Below are positions 42,344 to 61,238 of a stretch of DNA of 64,000 nucleotides, one piece after another. Source of the stretch: Mycetohabitans endofungorum (lineage in GTDB: Bacteria > Pseudomonadota > Gammaproteobacteria > Burkholderiales > Burkholderiaceae). Under the pieces are notes generated by a model. That model made no database searches, was not told where the DNA came from, and worked only from the letters and a program-made list of their open reading frames with translations. Location: assembly GCF_002927045.1 (NCBI RefSeq), contig NZ_PRDW01000009.1, forward strand, positions 103,236 through 167,235, read 5' to 3'. The position numbers were made by a program, and so were the translations under genes. How positions within the stretch are numbered: the stretch's first letter is position 1; the number at the start of each line of letters is the position of its first letter.

Positions 42344-44194
42344 TCAGTCGTCGCTGATCACGTCGAGCAGCTCGTCACCGAAGCGCTCGAATTTGCGCGC
42401 GCCCAGGCCCGGTACGCCGCGCAACTCATCGAGTGAAACCGGCGCGCTGCGGGCCAGTTCGGCTAGCGTCGCATCGTGGAAAATCACGTAGGCCGGCACG
42501 CCGTCGGCCTTAGCCGTCTCGCTACGCCAGGCGCGCAACCGGTCCCAGCACGCACGCTGGCGCGGCGACATGCCAGCGGTCGGATCGGTGCGCTCGCCGC
42601 GACGCGCGCCATCCGCCTCGCGCACCCGTTTGGGTTTGGCATACCGGCGCAGCGTGACGCTACGCTCCCCCTTCAACACCGGCTTGCTCGCCTGCGTGAG
42701 CACCAGTACGCCATGGCCTGCGTGATCGACCGCAAGCAGGCCTAGCGCAATCAACTGGCGAAAAATCGCCCGCCATTGCGCCTCTGACAACGCCGCGCCG
42801 ACACCAAAGGTGCTCAACGCGTCGTGCCTCCGTTGCTTGACGCGTTCAGTTGCATTGCCGCGCAATATGTCGATCAGGTGGCCCGCGCCAAATCCAAAGC
42901 CGCTGGCCCGCTGCACGCGGTACACGCACGAGAGCGCCATCTGCGCCTCGCGAGTGCCGTCCCAGGTTGCCGGCGGCTCCAAGCACGTATCACAGTTGCC
43001 ACATGGCTGGCCCGTTTCGCCAAAATAGCCGAGCAGATGCACGCGCCGGCATCCGGCCGTCTCGCACAATCCAAGCAACGCATCGAGCTTCGCCGTTTGC
43101 ACGCGCTTGTGCAGTTCGTCGGCCTCGGACTCGTCGATCATCTTGCGCTGTTGCACAACGTCGCCCAGCCCGTAGGCCATCCACGCGTTGGACGCGAGGC
43201 CATCGCGGCCGGCCCGGCCGGTTTCCTGATAGTAGCCTTCGATGCTCTTGGGCAGATCCAGATGCGCGACAAAGCGCACGTCCGGCTTGTCAATCCCCAT
43301 TCCGAACGCGATCGTCGCGCACATCACGACGCCCTCCTCGCGCTGGAAGACCTGCTGGTGCCGCTGGCGAAGCTGAGCGTCCATGCCGGCGTGATACGGC
43401 AACGCGCGCAGCCCCTGCTGCACCAGCCAGTCGGCCGTCTCCTCGACCTTGCGCCGCGACAGGCAATAGACGATGCCCGAATCGGTGGTACCGTCAACGT
43501 TGGTGTGCTCGGCCCGGATAAAGTCGAGTAGTTGCACACGCGCGTTGTCCTTCTCGACGATCCGGTAACGAATGTTCGGCCGGTCGAAACTCGAAATGAA
43601 CACCCGAGCGTTGTTCAGCGCGAGCCGCTCGATGATTTCCTCGCGCGTGAGCGCGTCTGCCGTCGCGGTCAACGCGATGCGGGGCACCTGCGGGAAACGC
43701 TCGTGCAGCGCGGATAGCTGCATGTATTCGGGCCGAAAATCATGGCCCCACTGCGACACGCAGTGGGCTTCGTCGATCGCAAACAACCCTATCCGGCTGC
43801 GCGCGAGCAGTTCCAGGAACCGCTCCGTCAGCAGTCGCTCCGGTGCAACGTACAACAATTGCAACTCACCACGCGTGAACGCGCGCTCGGTTGCCGCCGC
43901 CTCGGCTGCGGTGAGCGCCGAGTTCACGTAGGCCGCCCGCACCCCCGCCTCGGTCAACGCCGCGACCTGGTCCTGCATCAACGCGATCAGCGGCGACACC
44001 ACGATGCCAGCGCCCAGGCCGGCTTCGTGGCGCACCAGCGCGGGAATCTGATAGCACAACGACTTGCCGCCACCGGTGGGCATCAGCACGAGGCTGTCGT
44101 GCCCCGCTGCGACATGTTCGACGATATCGGCCTGCGGCCCGCGAAACGCCGGATAGCCGAAGACCTCTTTAAGCAACGCAAGACAGCGGGACAT
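42344..44194 (-). CDS. recQ: ATP-dependent DNA helicase RecQ
   Basis: 616 residues, a 3'-5' helicase of the RecF recombination pathway. Order of domains: Walker [12 protein letters not shown] (about 39-49), DEAH box with [14 protein letters not shown] (141-158), helicase C motif with [10 protein letters not shown], zinc-binding cysteines (CETAGC and CGNCDTC, about 375-400), winged helix, and a C-terminal HRDC domain ending [11 protein letters not shown] 44194 has GGAG four bases upstream. It lies between rpsL and the accessory pair that follows. Confidence 0.95.
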   Translation of the reverse strand: MSRCLALLKEVFGYPAFRGPQADIVEHVAAGHDSLVLMPTGGGKSLCYQIPALVRHEAGLGAGIVVSPLIALMQDQVAALTEAGVRAAYVNSALTAAEAAATERAFTRGELQLLYVAPERLLTERFLELLARSRIGLFAIDEAHCVSQWGHDFRPEYMQLSALHERFPQVPRIALTATADALTREEIIERLALNNARVFISSFDRPNIRYRIVEKDNARVQLLDFIRAEHTNVDGTTDSGIVYCLSRRKVEETADWLVQQGLRALPYHAGMDAQLRQRHQQVFQREEGVVMCATIAFGMGIDKPDVRFVAHLDLPKSIEGYYQETGRAGRDGLASNAWMAYGLGDVVQQRKMIDESEADELHKRVQTAKLDALLGLCETAGCRRVHLLGYFGETGQPCGNCDTCLEPPATWDGTREAQMALSCVYRVQRASGFGFGAGHLIDILRGNATERVKQRRHDALSTFGVGAALSEAQWRAIFRQLIALGLLAVDHAGHGVLVLTQASKPVLKGERSVTLRRYAKPKRVREADGARRGERTDPTAGMSPRQRACWDRLRAWRSETAKADGVPAYVIFHDATLAELARSAPVSLDELRGVPGLGARKFERFGDELLDVISDD

Positions 44195-44312
44195 GCAACT
44201 CCATGGATGGGAACGGCACGCAGCGTGCGCGTTCAGATCCGTGCATTTTAACAACCGCGCGCGGGCAGCGATATCGCCTCGATGGCCAATGAAGGATACC
44301 GCTCAGTAGGAG

Positions 44313-44810
44313 TCACTTAGACGGCTCGGCGCGCCGGGCCCGCGTCGGCCCCGGCATGATCAGCCCCAGCTCTTGCTGCAGTGCCTGCAAATATCGTCCG
44401 CGCAGGAAGCGGCATTCCTGCTTGAGCATGCCATAGAGGATGAAATCCGTGCCGTCTCCGGCGCCCTCGCGCATGATACCTTCACGCCGAAAACCCAGGT
44501 GCTCGTCGAGCCGCTGCGCACGCAGGTTATCCGTGCGCACCAGCCCCGTCACCCGCCGGCAGTTGAGCACCACGAACGGATACAGAAAAACCGCTGACAG
44601 AAACGCCGGCGTCAGCAGATGACGCGACTCCAGCATCGCGCAGTGCATCAGCACGTTCGGGCCGTTGTATCCCTGGTACACCACGCCGGCCACGATATGG
44701 TCGTCTTTTTCGAGCCCAATCGTCGTGCAGTCATTGTAGCTCGCCTCGCCCGTTGCCGCGGCGACAAAGCGCATGACCTCGTCGCTACGGTGATACACAA
44801 TTCGTCGCAT
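44313..44810 (-). CDS. GNAT-family N-acetyltransferase, phage type
   Basis: 165 residues. The segments DDHIVAGVVYQGYNGPNVLMHCAM, VFLYPFVVLNCRRVTGLVRTDN and LDEHLGFRREGIMREGAGDG show the acetyl-CoA fold and the QXXGXG-like region of a GNAT enzyme most like those found in tailed phages. ATG 44810 is used because the further upstream in-frame start is a TTG without a site. It begins 20 bases after the HrpK-like gene, so it is probably on the same transcript. Substrate unknown. It is not part of the conserved recQ-rpoC neighbourhood, so it was likely acquired. Confidence 0.72.
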   Translation of the reverse strand: MRRIVYHRSDEVMRFVAAATGEASYNDCTTIGLEKDDHIVAGVVYQGYNGPNVLMHCAMLESRHLLTPAFLSAVFLYPFVVLNCRRVTGLVRTDNLRAQRLDEHLGFRREGIMREGAGDGTDFILYGMLKQECRFLRGRYLQALQQELGLIMPGPTRARRAEPSK

Positions 44811-44830
44811 AATCGGGTCCAAACAGCGGA

Positions 44831-46729
44831 TCAGGTTGGCAATGGAATGCCGAATTGCTGCAGCGTCGGATTCACGTTATCGGCAAACTTCTCCTGATTC
44901 TGCTTCTTGTGCACCGCTTCGACGATCGCCGACACAATCGTCGCGATCACACCGGCAATTTCGCCAATCGGCCCGAGTGCATCGAGCACCGTCGATACCG
45001 CGCTGACGATCCCAGCAACCGCTTCACCCGCCACGTTGCCCACGACGCGGGCAGCGGTCGTCGCAATCTTGGTGGCGACCTCACCCGTTTCCGCCGCGGC
45101 CTCACCAGCCGCACCGGCGCCACGGGCAACCCATGAGCCGACGTCCTTGGTGCCCTTGACCGCGTCCTTGATTGTGTCGATGATGTCGGTCGGGTTCGCG
45201 CTGGACGATCCGCTGCCGCTGGAATCGGCCCCTTCGGCGCCGCTCGACGCCGCGCCACCGCCCGCCTTCTCGAACAGCTGCGCAAGACTCTCCATTTCCG
45301 GCGGCAAGTTCTTCTTTAGGTATTCACCCACGGCCGGATCCTTTGCCAGTGTCTGGATGTCCTGCGAGAGCGCTTTGACCGTCTCATCGACGTTGCGTAA
45401 ATGATCGCTGCCGCCGGCCTGCACGTTGATCAGCGTCTGCATCAGCTTGCACATAACCGCGGCCTTCTGCTCCGCCGTGTAATTGCCGGGGTGAGCGAAG
45501 ATGTCCTGATTCAGTGTACTGATATCGGTATTAGCCGTGATGTTTTTCAGGCCTGCATCTTTCAAGAAACTCAAGTCGGATTGTTGGTCCGTCGGCGCCT
45601 CATCCTTGATAAAGCTCGTCAGATTGTCATCGTTGATCAGGTTATCGGCCTTGTTCGTCGCCTTGTCAACGCCGGCGCGGTCAATCGCGTCGAACCCGCC
45701 GTTGGTCGACAGCGCCTTTGCGGCACTCTTCAGGGCATCGCTGAACCCCTCGTTGTTCTGCAGATTGGCAACCTGCTCCTTGGTCGCCACCATACCGCCG
45801 CCCTTTCCGCCGTTGTAGCTATGGTTCTTGCCACCGGCATCCTGATGACCCGTGGACTGGCCGGTGATCGCGATGTAGGCTTGCAGCAGCGCAGCCGAGC
45901 GCGCCGTTGCCAGCGAATCGGAATCGGCGTCTGGGTGCTTCTTCATATACTCCTGGATATTGTTATCGGCCTGTTCCAGATTTTTATGAACCGAGTTTAG
46001 AAAGTCGCCCATTTTTCCCTGATCGACCGTTCCATCATCCTTCAACGCACCGGTTCGCTGCAGTGCACTCTTGAGCGATGGATTGTCGTTGACATACTGC
46101 AGCGCGGCTTGCTTCATCTCATCGGTGGCCCCGTCAACTTGGCCGCTCAGAATCTGCATCGCCGCAATCGGGCGCTCCAACTGGATGCACTGATCGGCCG
46201 AGGCCATGTCGTTCCACTTCGATAAGTCATCACCTTCGTACTGGTCAATGAAATTATCGAGGGCGGCATACTTCGGATTGCCTTGAATAAACTCCTCATC
46301 ACAACCACATTCTGTCGTGTCGGTATCCGTGTCCGCCCCGTCTACGATGGTCGAATCGTCGTCTGACCAATCCTGCTCGTCGTTGACGGTAACGAACGGC
46401 GCGCGGATCACAAAGGTGCGGGTTCCGAAGGCTGATGTATCCGATTTCGCGCTGCTCGACGGCGTATTCGATTCGGTGCCAGACGGGTTCGCTTTGGTGC
46501 CATCATGCGCTGTCTGCGCCGGGGGAGCCCATGTGTCGGTCTCCGAGTCGCTGTCGTCGACATCGGAGTCTTCCCACTCCGAATCTAGGTAGGACAGCCC
46601 CAACAGGCTTAAGTGGGGCGGGAGTTTATCACTCTGTACGTCCAACTTGTCACTCTTGGCGTCGGCTTCAGGCATTTGCAGTCCCGTGTTGAGCCATGGG
46701 CCACTCCACTGCTGCACTAAGGTATTCAT
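44831..46729 (-). CDS. HrpK/HrpF-like type III secretion translocator or effector candidate
   Basis: 632 residues. The N-terminal 150 residues are polar and strongly acidic (DSEWEDSDVDDSDSETDTW, later WSDDDSTIVD) without a signal peptide. The middle part is helical with two related blocks around NPSLKSALQRTGAL and EGFSDALKSAAKAL. Near residues 556-606 there are two hydrophobic Gly/Ala/Ile/Val segments (AGIVSAVSTVLDALG, IAGVIATIVSAIVEAV), and the protein ends in FADNVNPTLQQFG. This resembles HrpK/HrpF/PopF translocators of Hrp2-type systems. ATG 46729 has AGGAG nine bases upstream. A perfect PIP/hrpII box lies upstream. No secretion genes are in the window, and family assignment is by recall. 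Confidence 0.65.
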   Translation of the reverse strand: MNTLVQQWSGPWLNTGLQMPEADAKSDKLDVQSDKLPPHLSLLGLSYLDSEWEDSDVDDSDSETDTWAPPAQTAHDGTKANPSGTESNTPSSSAKSDTSAFGTRTFVIRAPFVTVNDEQDWSDDDSTIVDGADTDTDTTECGCDEEFIQGNPKYAALDNFIDQYEGDDLSKWNDMASADQCIQLERPIAAMQILSGQVDGATDEMKQAALQYVNDNPSLKSALQRTGALKDDGTVDQGKMGDFLNSVHKNLEQADNNIQEYMKKHPDADSDSLATARSAALLQAYIAITGQSTGHQDAGGKNHSYNGGKGGGMVATKEQVANLQNNEGFSDALKSAAKALSTNGGFDAIDRAGVDKATNKADNLINDDNLTSFIKDEAPTDQQSDLSFLKDAGLKNITANTDISTLNQDIFAHPGNYTAEQKAAVMCKLMQTLINVQAGGSDHLRNVDETVKALSQDIQTLAKDPAVGEYLKKNLPPEMESLAQLFEKAGGGAASSGAEGADSSGSGSSSANPTDIIDTIKDAVKGTKDVGSWVARGAGAAGEAAAETGEVATKIATTAARVVGNVAGEAVAGIVSAVSTVLDALGPIGEIAGVIATIVSAIVEAVHKKQNQEKFADNVNPTLQQFGIPLPT

Positions 46730-46810
46730 CGAGTTTGGCTCCTCTCGGTGGCGCGCCAGCAACAGTGGTGCGCAAGACATGCCCTGAACGGGGCAACGGA
46801 TCGTGAATCG

Positions 46811-46871
46811 ATTATCAGCATGTCGCCGAACCAGGCTCCGGAAACTGCGAACTGCCGTGGCTTGATGCGAA
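46811..46871 (-). promoter_or_regulatory. PIP/hrpII box and -10 of the HrpK-like gene
   Basis: On the minus strand a perfect TTCGC-N15-TTCGC (46871-46847) is followed after exactly 30 bases by GATAAT (46816-46811), the spacing known for HrpX/HrpB-activated promoters. The first base of the -10 deviates from the YANNNT pattern but the hexamer is near the general consensus. The start would lie about 75 bases before the ATG. Confidence 0.75.
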
Positions 46872-47133
46872 TCCCTGTCTCGCCCTATGTGACAGTTGGC
46901 GTCCGCCGCCTTGAAGACCCTGGCAGGCCGGATGCCAACTGCACTCCAACTTCCAATTGTCGACCGATGTCCGCTGACCCTGACCCTGATCCCCTACCTC
47001 CTACCTCCTACCTCCTACCTCCTACCTCCTACCTCCTACCCCCTACCCCCTACCTTCCTATCTCCTACCCCGTGCCCCCTGCCCCCTGCCTCTAATCTCC
47101 AACCGCTGAACGTTCCCGTCGATCCACACAAAG
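46872..47133. other. Gene-less stretch upstream of the Hrp promoter, with heptamer array
   Basis: No coding frame with a plausible product. The stretch 46994-47092 is the CTACCTC repeat array. The rest shows no recognisable element. The whole 46730-47288 interval separates the HrpK-like gene from rpoC. Confidence 0.5.
46994..47092. repeat. Heptanucleotide tandem array (CTACCTC)n
   Basis: Six perfect CTACCTC units (46994-47035) run into degenerate CTACCCC, CTACCTT, CTATCTC and CTGCCCC units, about 13 in all. On the minus strand each unit reads GAGGTAG, and neighbouring units create AGGAGG-type Shine-Dalgarno sequences. On the plus strand they read ACCTCC, the anti-Shine-Dalgarno core. No start codons accompany the motifs. 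Confidence 0.85.
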
Positions 47134-47135
47134 AC

Positions 47136-47167
47136 AAAACCCCACGCACTCTCGTACGTGGGGTTTA
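47136..47167 (-). terminator. Terminator of rpoBC
   Basis: A nine-pair stem AACCCCACG/CGTGGGGTT with a ten-base loop, extended by A-T pairs, followed on the minus strand by TTTTGTCTTTG. It lies 120 bases beyond the rpoC stop. On the plus strand GTTTATTGTT also follows, so it may work in both directions. Confidence 0.8.
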
Positions 47168-47288
47168 TTGTTCAACCATCGGGCGCCGCAGACTTACAGT
47201 CTACTGACACGCGGACACCTGACCAGGCACACTGTCATGCGGTCACGAGAGGCTGCCGGCGCCGTCAACCCGGCGCCGGCAGCATGCG

Positions 47289-51539
<4,251 letters not shown>

Positions 51540-51560
51540 CGCTTCTCTCCAGTAGTCCGA

Positions 51561-55673
<4,113 letters not shown>

Positions 55674-55881
55674 ACGATCTCCGAATCACGGCGGGGTGGT
55701 TCATTGCTCCGACAGCAGTGAACCGGATTGCCCGAGTGTTCACCGACTGAGACCCTGTGGCCGTCCAAACGCTCGAACGGACCAAGAAGCTTGGTGGTTG
55801 GCCGCTACCAACCGCTGGCTGACGGCAGCGGATGCCCATGTTGCCCGCTACCCGACCAAACTTGCCTTCTGCAGTCGCTTC

Positions 55882-55935
55882 AGAAGACAAAGAAAAGGGC
55901 ATGTGCTCTGCACGGTGGCCTTTTCTTTGACTTCT
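55882..55935 (-). promoter_or_regulatory. Long stem in rplL-rpoB spacer, RNase III-type candidate
   Basis: AGAAG-AC-AAAGAAAAGG (55882-55898) pairs with CCTTTTCTTT-GA-CTTCT (55919-55935): 15 pairs around a small internal loop, capped by a 20-base loop that itself holds GTGC/GCAC. In Escherichia coli the same spacer has an RNase III processing site. The analogy is inferred. Confidence 0.5.
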
Positions 55936-55990
55936 CCGGCGATCATCGCGGTGCCCGACCTGCATGACGCCCGCCAGATCCACAAAGCGC

Positions 55991-56020
55991 AAAAAGGCTG
56001 ACGGTCCGAAACCGCCAGCC
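55991..56020 (-). terminator. Attenuator between rplL and rpoB
   Basis: GGCTGACGGT/ACCGCCAGCC stem with one mismatch and a five-base loop is followed by five T residues on the minus strand, 22 bases beyond the rplL stop. Since rpoBC lies downstream, it should act as a partial terminator that lowers rpoBC relative to rplJL, as known in enteric bacteria. Confidence 0.75.
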
Positions 56021-56041
56021 CTTCGCGCAAAATGCCGAAAG

Positions 56042-56422
56042 TTATTTGATTTCAGCTTTTGCGCCAGCGTCTTCGAGCTTCTTCTTCGCTTCTTCAGCGG
56101 CAGCCTTGGGTACCGCTTCCTTCACGGGCTTCGGTGCGCCGTCGACCAGGTCCTTCGCTTCTTTCAGGCCCAGACCCGTCAGTTCACGAACGGCCTTGAT
56201 GACCGACACCTTGTTCGCACCGGCTTCGAGCAGGTTGACCGTGAATTCGGTCTGCTCTTCCGCCGCCGCAGCAGCACCGCCGCCGGCACCCGCCGGACCC
56301 GCAACGGCCAGCGCAGCGGCCGACACGCCAAACTTCTCTTCGAACGCCTTGACCAGCTCGTTCAGTTCCAGAACCGACATCGCGCCAACGGCTTCCAGGA
56401 TGTCTTCTTTTGCGATTGCCAT
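56042..56422 (-). CDS. rplL: 50S ribosomal protein L7/L12
   Basis: 126 residues. An N-terminal dimerisation helix pair ([29 protein letters not shown], split in two motifs here) is followed by an Ala/Gly hinge around residues 38-55 and the C-terminal domain with [20 protein letters not shown]. The domain recruits translation factors to the ribosome stalk. It follows rplJ by 76 bases. Confidence 0.97.
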   Translation of the reverse strand: MAIAKEDILEAVGAMSVLELNELVKAFEEKFGVSAAALAVAGPAGAGGGAAAAAEEQTEFTVNLLEAGANKVSVIKAVRELTGLGLKEAKDLVDGAPKPVKEAVPKAAAEEAKKKLEDAGAKAEIK

Positions 56423-56498
56423 TTAAAATACTCCTAACTTGGAATTTGGATTCTCAGCCAACGATCCGCGGCCAACCGGGCTTGCACCCGGCCGCCTG

Positions 56499-56996
56499 TC
56501 AGGCCGCCTCGCCCTGCTTCTTTTCGGCCAGCGCGGCCAAAGCACGCGCGAAGCCGGAAACAGGTGCCTGCATGACGCCCAGCAGCTTCGCGAGCAGTTC
56601 CTCGCGGCTCGGAATGGAAGCCAGCGCTTGCACGTCAGCCTTGTCCATCACCTTGCCTTCGTAGGAGCCGGCCTTGATCACGAGCTTGTCGGTGGTCCTG
56701 CCAAAGTCATGGATGACCTTGGCTGCCGCGACTGCGTCGTCCGAAATGCTATAAATCAAGGGACCGGTCATCTGCTCGGCGAGCGGGGCAAACGGCGTAC
56801 CTTCGACCGCGCGACGCGCGAGCGTGTTCTTCAACACGCGCAGGTACACCTGTTGCTCGCGCGCCTTCGCACGAAGCTTGGTCAGATCGCCAACCGCAAT
56901 CCCACGATATTCGGCCAGCACGATGGTCTGAGCTTTCGCGACTTGCGCAGAAATCTCAGCCACGACGGCCCGCTTATCTTCACGATTGAGTGGCAC
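56499..56996 (-). CDS. rplJ: 50S ribosomal protein L10
   Basis: 165 residues. [33 protein letters not shown] and [16 protein letters not shown] match L10, the stalk base that carries L7/L12 dimers on its C-terminal helix. The start is GTG with GGAGG six bases upstream. An upstream in-frame extension of nearly 100 codons lies in the leader and has no L10 similarity. Confidence 0.96.
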   Translation of the reverse strand: MPLNREDKRAVVAEISAQVAKAQTIVLAEYRGIAVGDLTKLRAKAREQQVYLRVLKNTLARRAVEGTPFAPLAEQMTGPLIYSISDDAVAAAKVIHDFGRTTDKLVIKAGSYEGKVMDKADVQALASIPSREELLAKLLGVMQAPVSGFARALAALAEKKQGEAA

Positions 56997-57306
56997 GTTT
57001 AACCTCCAGATTCGGTCCGCTAGGGGTCGTTCCGACCACATCGCGCACCGCGTTTCATAAACGGCGTCCGAGGTTGTTAGGAGTATTTCCGCCGGTACAC
57101 CTGTCACAGTGCCCGGTTTCCATTCTGCAAAACTGTTTCGGGTTCGCCATCTGCGTTGGCTTCCGATTAAGGTCAGGCGATACAACCACCCTTCCGCCAA
57201 CGGTCTTTGACAACCGGCTGCGTCGTCCCACAGCAACGACACAACCGCCCAAAGCCTGTGTGCGGCGAGGCGCGACCACCGTCGCATCTCGCCGCGTTAT
57301 CGATCG
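56997..57306 (-). promoter_or_regulatory. Leader between rplA and rplJ (L10 autoregulation region)
   Basis: 310 bases with no gene. In many bacteria this spacer carries the L10 leader, an RNA that L10-(L12)4 binds to repress rplJL translation. The position and length agree, but I could not align the kink-turn motif with confidence and no consensus promoter is seen. Confidence 0.45.
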
Positions 57307-58002
57307 TTACGCGACAACCGTGCTCGAGTCGACGCGCACACCGACGCCCATCGTGCTCGACACCGCGATCTTGCGCAGATAAACGCCCTTGCTCGTCGCC
57401 GGCTTCGCCTTTTGCAGCGCGTCGACCAACGCGGCAAGGTTGGACTTCAGCGCGGTCGGTTCAAACGACGCGCGGCCGATCGTTGCATGGATGATCCCAG
57501 CCTTGTCGACACGGAACTGTACCTGCCCCGCCTTCGCGTTCTTCACCGCGGTCGCCACGTCCGGCGTAACCGTGCCCACCTTTGGATTTGGCATCAAGCC
57601 GCGCGGACCCAGGATCTGGCCGAGCGTACCCACCACGCGCATCGTATCCGGCGACGCGATCACGATGTCAAAATTCAGATTACCCGCCTTCACTTGCTCA
57701 GCCAGGTCTTCCATCCCGACGATGTCGGCGCCCGCGGCTTTCGCCTGCTCCGCCTTGTCGCCTTGCGCAAACACGGCAACGCGCACGCTCTTGCCGGTGC
57801 CGGCCGGCAACACAACTGAGCCACGCACCACTTGGTCCGATTTTTTCGCGTCAATACCGAGCTGCACCGCGACATCGATCGACTCATCAAACTTAGCGGT
57901 CGCGCATTGCTTCACGAGCGCGAGCGCATCGTCCACGGGATACAGCTTCAGGTGATCGACCTTGCCTTCCAGTGCCTTCAGGCGCTTTGAAACCTTGGCC
58001 AT
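57307..58002 (-). CDS. rplA: 50S ribosomal protein L1
   Basis: 231 residues. [42 protein letters not shown] opening and [15 protein letters not shown] are diagnostic. L1 forms the mobile stalk that guides E-site tRNA, and represses its own operon in enteric bacteria. Its ATG follows the rplK stop directly, without a gap. Confidence 0.97.
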   Translation of the reverse strand: MAKVSKRLKALEGKVDHLKLYPVDDALALVKQCATAKFDESIDVAVQLGIDAKKSDQVVRGSVVLPAGTGKSVRVAVFAQGDKAEQAKAAGADIVGMEDLAEQVKAGNLNFDIVIASPDTMRVVGTLGQILGPRGLMPNPKVGTVTPDVATAVKNAKAGQVQFRVDKAGIIHATIGRASFEPTALKSNLAALVDALQKAKPATSKGVYLRKIAVSSTMGVGVRVDSSTVVA

Positions 58003-58434
58003 TTACACACCCTCCACGGTAATGCCCATCGAACGGGCGCTGCCAGCGATCGTACGAACCGCCGCATCGAGGTCGGCTGCGGTGAGATCCGGCATCTTCG
58101 TCTTGGCGATTTCTTCGGCTTGTGCGCGCGTGATCTTGCCCGCCTTGTCTGTGTGCGGCTTGCTCGAGCCTTTGTCGACCTTCGCCGCCTTCTTGATTAG
58201 CACGGTTGCCGGCGGCGTCTTCAGGACGAACGTGAAACTCTTGTCCGCATAGGCGGTAATCACGACCGGCGTCGGCAGACCCGGCTCGAGGCTCTGCGTT
58301 TGCGCGTTGAACGCCTTGCAGAACTCCATGATGTTCAGGCCGCGCTGACCCAGCGCCGGACCGACGGGCGGCGACGGATTGGCTTTACCTGCAGGGATCT
58401 GCAGCTTGATAAAGCCGATGATTTTCTTTGCCAT
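58003..58434 (-). CDS. rplK: 50S ribosomal protein L11
   Basis: 143 residues. [38 protein letters not shown] N-terminal domain with its proline-rich helix, and the RNA-binding C-terminal domain ending [12 protein letters not shown]11 and its rRNA form the thiostrepton and RelA-response region. It is immediately upstream of rplA and 141 bases after nusG. Confidence 0.97.
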   Translation of the reverse strand: MAKKIIGFIKLQIPAGKANPSPPVGPALGQRGLNIMEFCKAFNAQTQSLEPGLPTPVVITAYADKSFTFVLKTPPATVLIKKAAKVDKGSSKPHTDKAGKITRAQAEEIAKTKMPDLTAADLDAAVRTIAGSARSMGITVEGV

Positions 58435-58542
58435 TTGAAACCTCGGGTGAACGCCTGGCGTTCGGTGAGTGATAACGCGCTTTCCGGCAAACCGTACCAG
58501 CGCTCCTCAACAGCCAATGAAGCGGGCTGTCAACACTTTGCC

Positions 58543-58563
58543 GCGTGACGCATCGCGTCACGC
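58543..58563. repeat. Inverted repeat in nusG-rplK spacer
   Basis: Nine-base arms GCGTGACGC/GCGTCACGC with a three-base loop, just after the nusG stop. On the minus strand a TTGACA hexamer follows 8 bases later but has no matching -10, so a promoter is not claimed. Confidence 0.5.
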
Positions 58564-58575
58564 ACGAAACCCATA

Positions 58576-59133
58576 TCAGACCTTCTCAACTTGGCCGAAC
58601 TCAAGCTCAACCGGCGTCGCGCGACCAAAAATCGTCACCGAGACACGCACGCGCGACTTCTCGTAATTGACTTCCTCGACGCTACCGTTGAAATCGGTGA
58701 ACGGACCTTCCTTGACGCGAACCAGCTCACCGACCTCGAACAGCGTCTTCGGCCGCGGCTTTTCGACGCCCTCCTGCATTTGCGACATGATCTTGTCGAC
58801 TTCGCGCTGCGAGATAGGGCTCGGACGATTCCGTGCGCCGCCGACGAATCCGGTCACTTTGGCGGTATTTTTCACCAAGTGCCAGGTTTCGTCTGTCATT
58901 TCCATTTCGACCAGCACGTAGCCCGGAAAGAACCGGCGCTCGGTGACCGACTTATGCCCGCCCTTGATCTCGACGACCTCTTCGGTCGGGACCAAAATCT
59001 GGCCAAATTTATCCTGCATGCCAGCACGCTCAATGCGCTCCTGAAGCGCACGTTGCACGCTTTTCTCCATGCCAGAGTAGGCGTGCACGACGTACCAACG
59101 CTTTCCACCCGATGACGCTGCGCTATCGCTCAT
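58576..59133 (-). CDS. nusG: Transcription termination/antitermination protein NusG
   Basis: 185 residues. The NGN domain has [20 protein letters not shown] and [20 protein letters not shown]; the C-terminal KOW domain has [21 protein letters not shown]. NusG binds the RNA polymerase clamp, suppresses pausing and links to Rho or S10. It starts one base after the secE stop, so the pair is cotranscribed. Confidence 0.97.
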   Translation of the reverse strand: MSDSAASSGGKRWYVVHAYSGMEKSVQRALQERIERAGMQDKFGQILVPTEEVVEIKGGHKSVTERRFFPGYVLVEMEMTDETWHLVKNTAKVTGFVGGARNRPSPISQREVDKIMSQMQEGVEKPRPKTLFEVGELVRVKEGPFTDFNGSVEEVNYEKSRVRVSVTIFGRATPVELEFGQVEKV

Positions 59134-59134
59134 A

Positions 59135-59515
59135 TCATTTCCAACCTAGAATTAGCGAGAAGATGACCCATTCGATGGTCTTATCGCTAACCCAAAGATA
59201 GATCGCCATCACCAGCACGAAACCGAATACGACCAACGTCGTTTGGCCAGCCTCTTTACGGGTTGGCCAAACGACCTTACGCACCTCGCGGTACGAATCC
59301 TTCGCGAATGCAACAAAGCCCTTGCCCGAGGAAGAAGCGAGCGCCGCCGCGATACCCGCAGCGATGCCGACCACCAACGCCGCACCACGCACATACCAAT
59401 CGTGCGTGTCCAGCAGGTAGAACCCGGCGATCCCGGCGATCACGAGCAATACGCCCAGCGCAAGCAATAGCTTGTCGCTTGCGGTATTCACAGTTTCGAC
59501 GGATGGATTCGCCAT
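59135..59515 (-). CDS. secE: Protein translocase subunit SecE
   Basis: 126 residues with three membrane helices: two in the N-terminal part ([20 protein letters not shown] and [19 protein letters not shown]) and the essential C-terminal one after the amphipathic segment [16 protein letters not shown]. It clamps the SecY channel. It lies between tRNA-Trp and nusG, the widespread order. Confidence 0.95.
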   Translation of the reverse strand: MANPSVETVNTASDKLLLALGVLLVIAGIAGFYLLDTHDWYVRGAALVVGIAAGIAAALASSSGKGFVAFAKDSYREVRKVVWPTRKEAGQTTLVVFGFVLVMAIYLWVSDKTIEWVIFSLILGWK

Positions 59516-59554
59516 AACACCCTAAACGAACGCGCCGCATAAGCGGCGCTGTAG

Positions 59555-59630
59555 TGGCAGGGGCAGAGGGAATCGAACCCCCAACCTTCGGTTTTGGAGA
59601 CCGACGCTCTGCCAGTTGAGCTATACCCCT
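59555..59630 (-). tRNA. tRNA-Trp (CCA anticodon)
   Basis: A 76-base cloverleaf on the minus strand: acceptor AGGGGTA/TGCCCCT, anticodon loop CTCCAAA, T-arm GGTTCGATTCC, discriminator G and encoded CCA. Between the second tuf gene and secE, as in other proteobacteria. Confidence 0.97.
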
Positions 59631-59685
59631 AAAACCTTGTCGGGGCAGCCATCGCTGCCCCTATCGCGGTCATCAAATAACTGGC

Positions 59686-60876
<1,191 letters not shown>

Positions 60877-60938
60877 ATTCGACTCCTAACAGGAATTTGG
60901 TCCGTTGCGCCGCGCGCAAACGCATCACCGACACTTGC

Positions 60939-61013
<75 letters not shown>

Positions 61014-61028
61014 GAACATCTGAAACGC

Positions 61029-61102
61029 TGGAGCGGGTGAAGGGAATCGAACCCTCGTCGTAAGCTTGGAAGGCTTCTGCTCTACCATTGAGCTACACCC
61101 GC
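61029..61102 (-). tRNA. tRNA-Gly (TCC anticodon)
   Basis: 74-base cloverleaf: acceptor GCGGGTG/CACCCGC, anticodon loop CTTCCAA, T-arm GGTTCGATTCC, encoded CCA. It lies 15 bases after tRNA-Thr in map order. Confidence 0.96.
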
Positions 61103-61138
61103 GAGGTGCTTCCACCCAGTACCGCTGCCGTAAAATTC

Positions 61139-61224
61139 TGGTGGAGGAGGTTGGATTCGAACCAACGTAGGCGTAAGCCAACAGATTTACAGTCTGCCCC
61201 CTTTAGCCACTCGGGCACCCCTCC
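61139..61224 (-). tRNA. tRNA-Tyr (GTA anticodon)
   Basis: 86-base class II tRNA with a long variable arm: acceptor GGAGGGG/CTCCTCC with a G-T pair, anticodon loop CTGTAAA, encoded CCA. First transcribed gene of the tRNA-tuf operon. Confidence 0.96.
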
Positions 61225-61238
61225 GCAGAGAACTGACG

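Noticed and set aside
46994..47092. Possible CRISPR-like array
   Set aside because: Units are contiguous heptamers with no spacers, so this is a simple tandem repeat.
58500..58535. TTGACA hexamer in the nusG-rplK spacer as an rplK promoter
   Set aside because: The hexamer at 17 bases distance is TTGAGG, too far from a -10 consensus, and no extended -10 is present.
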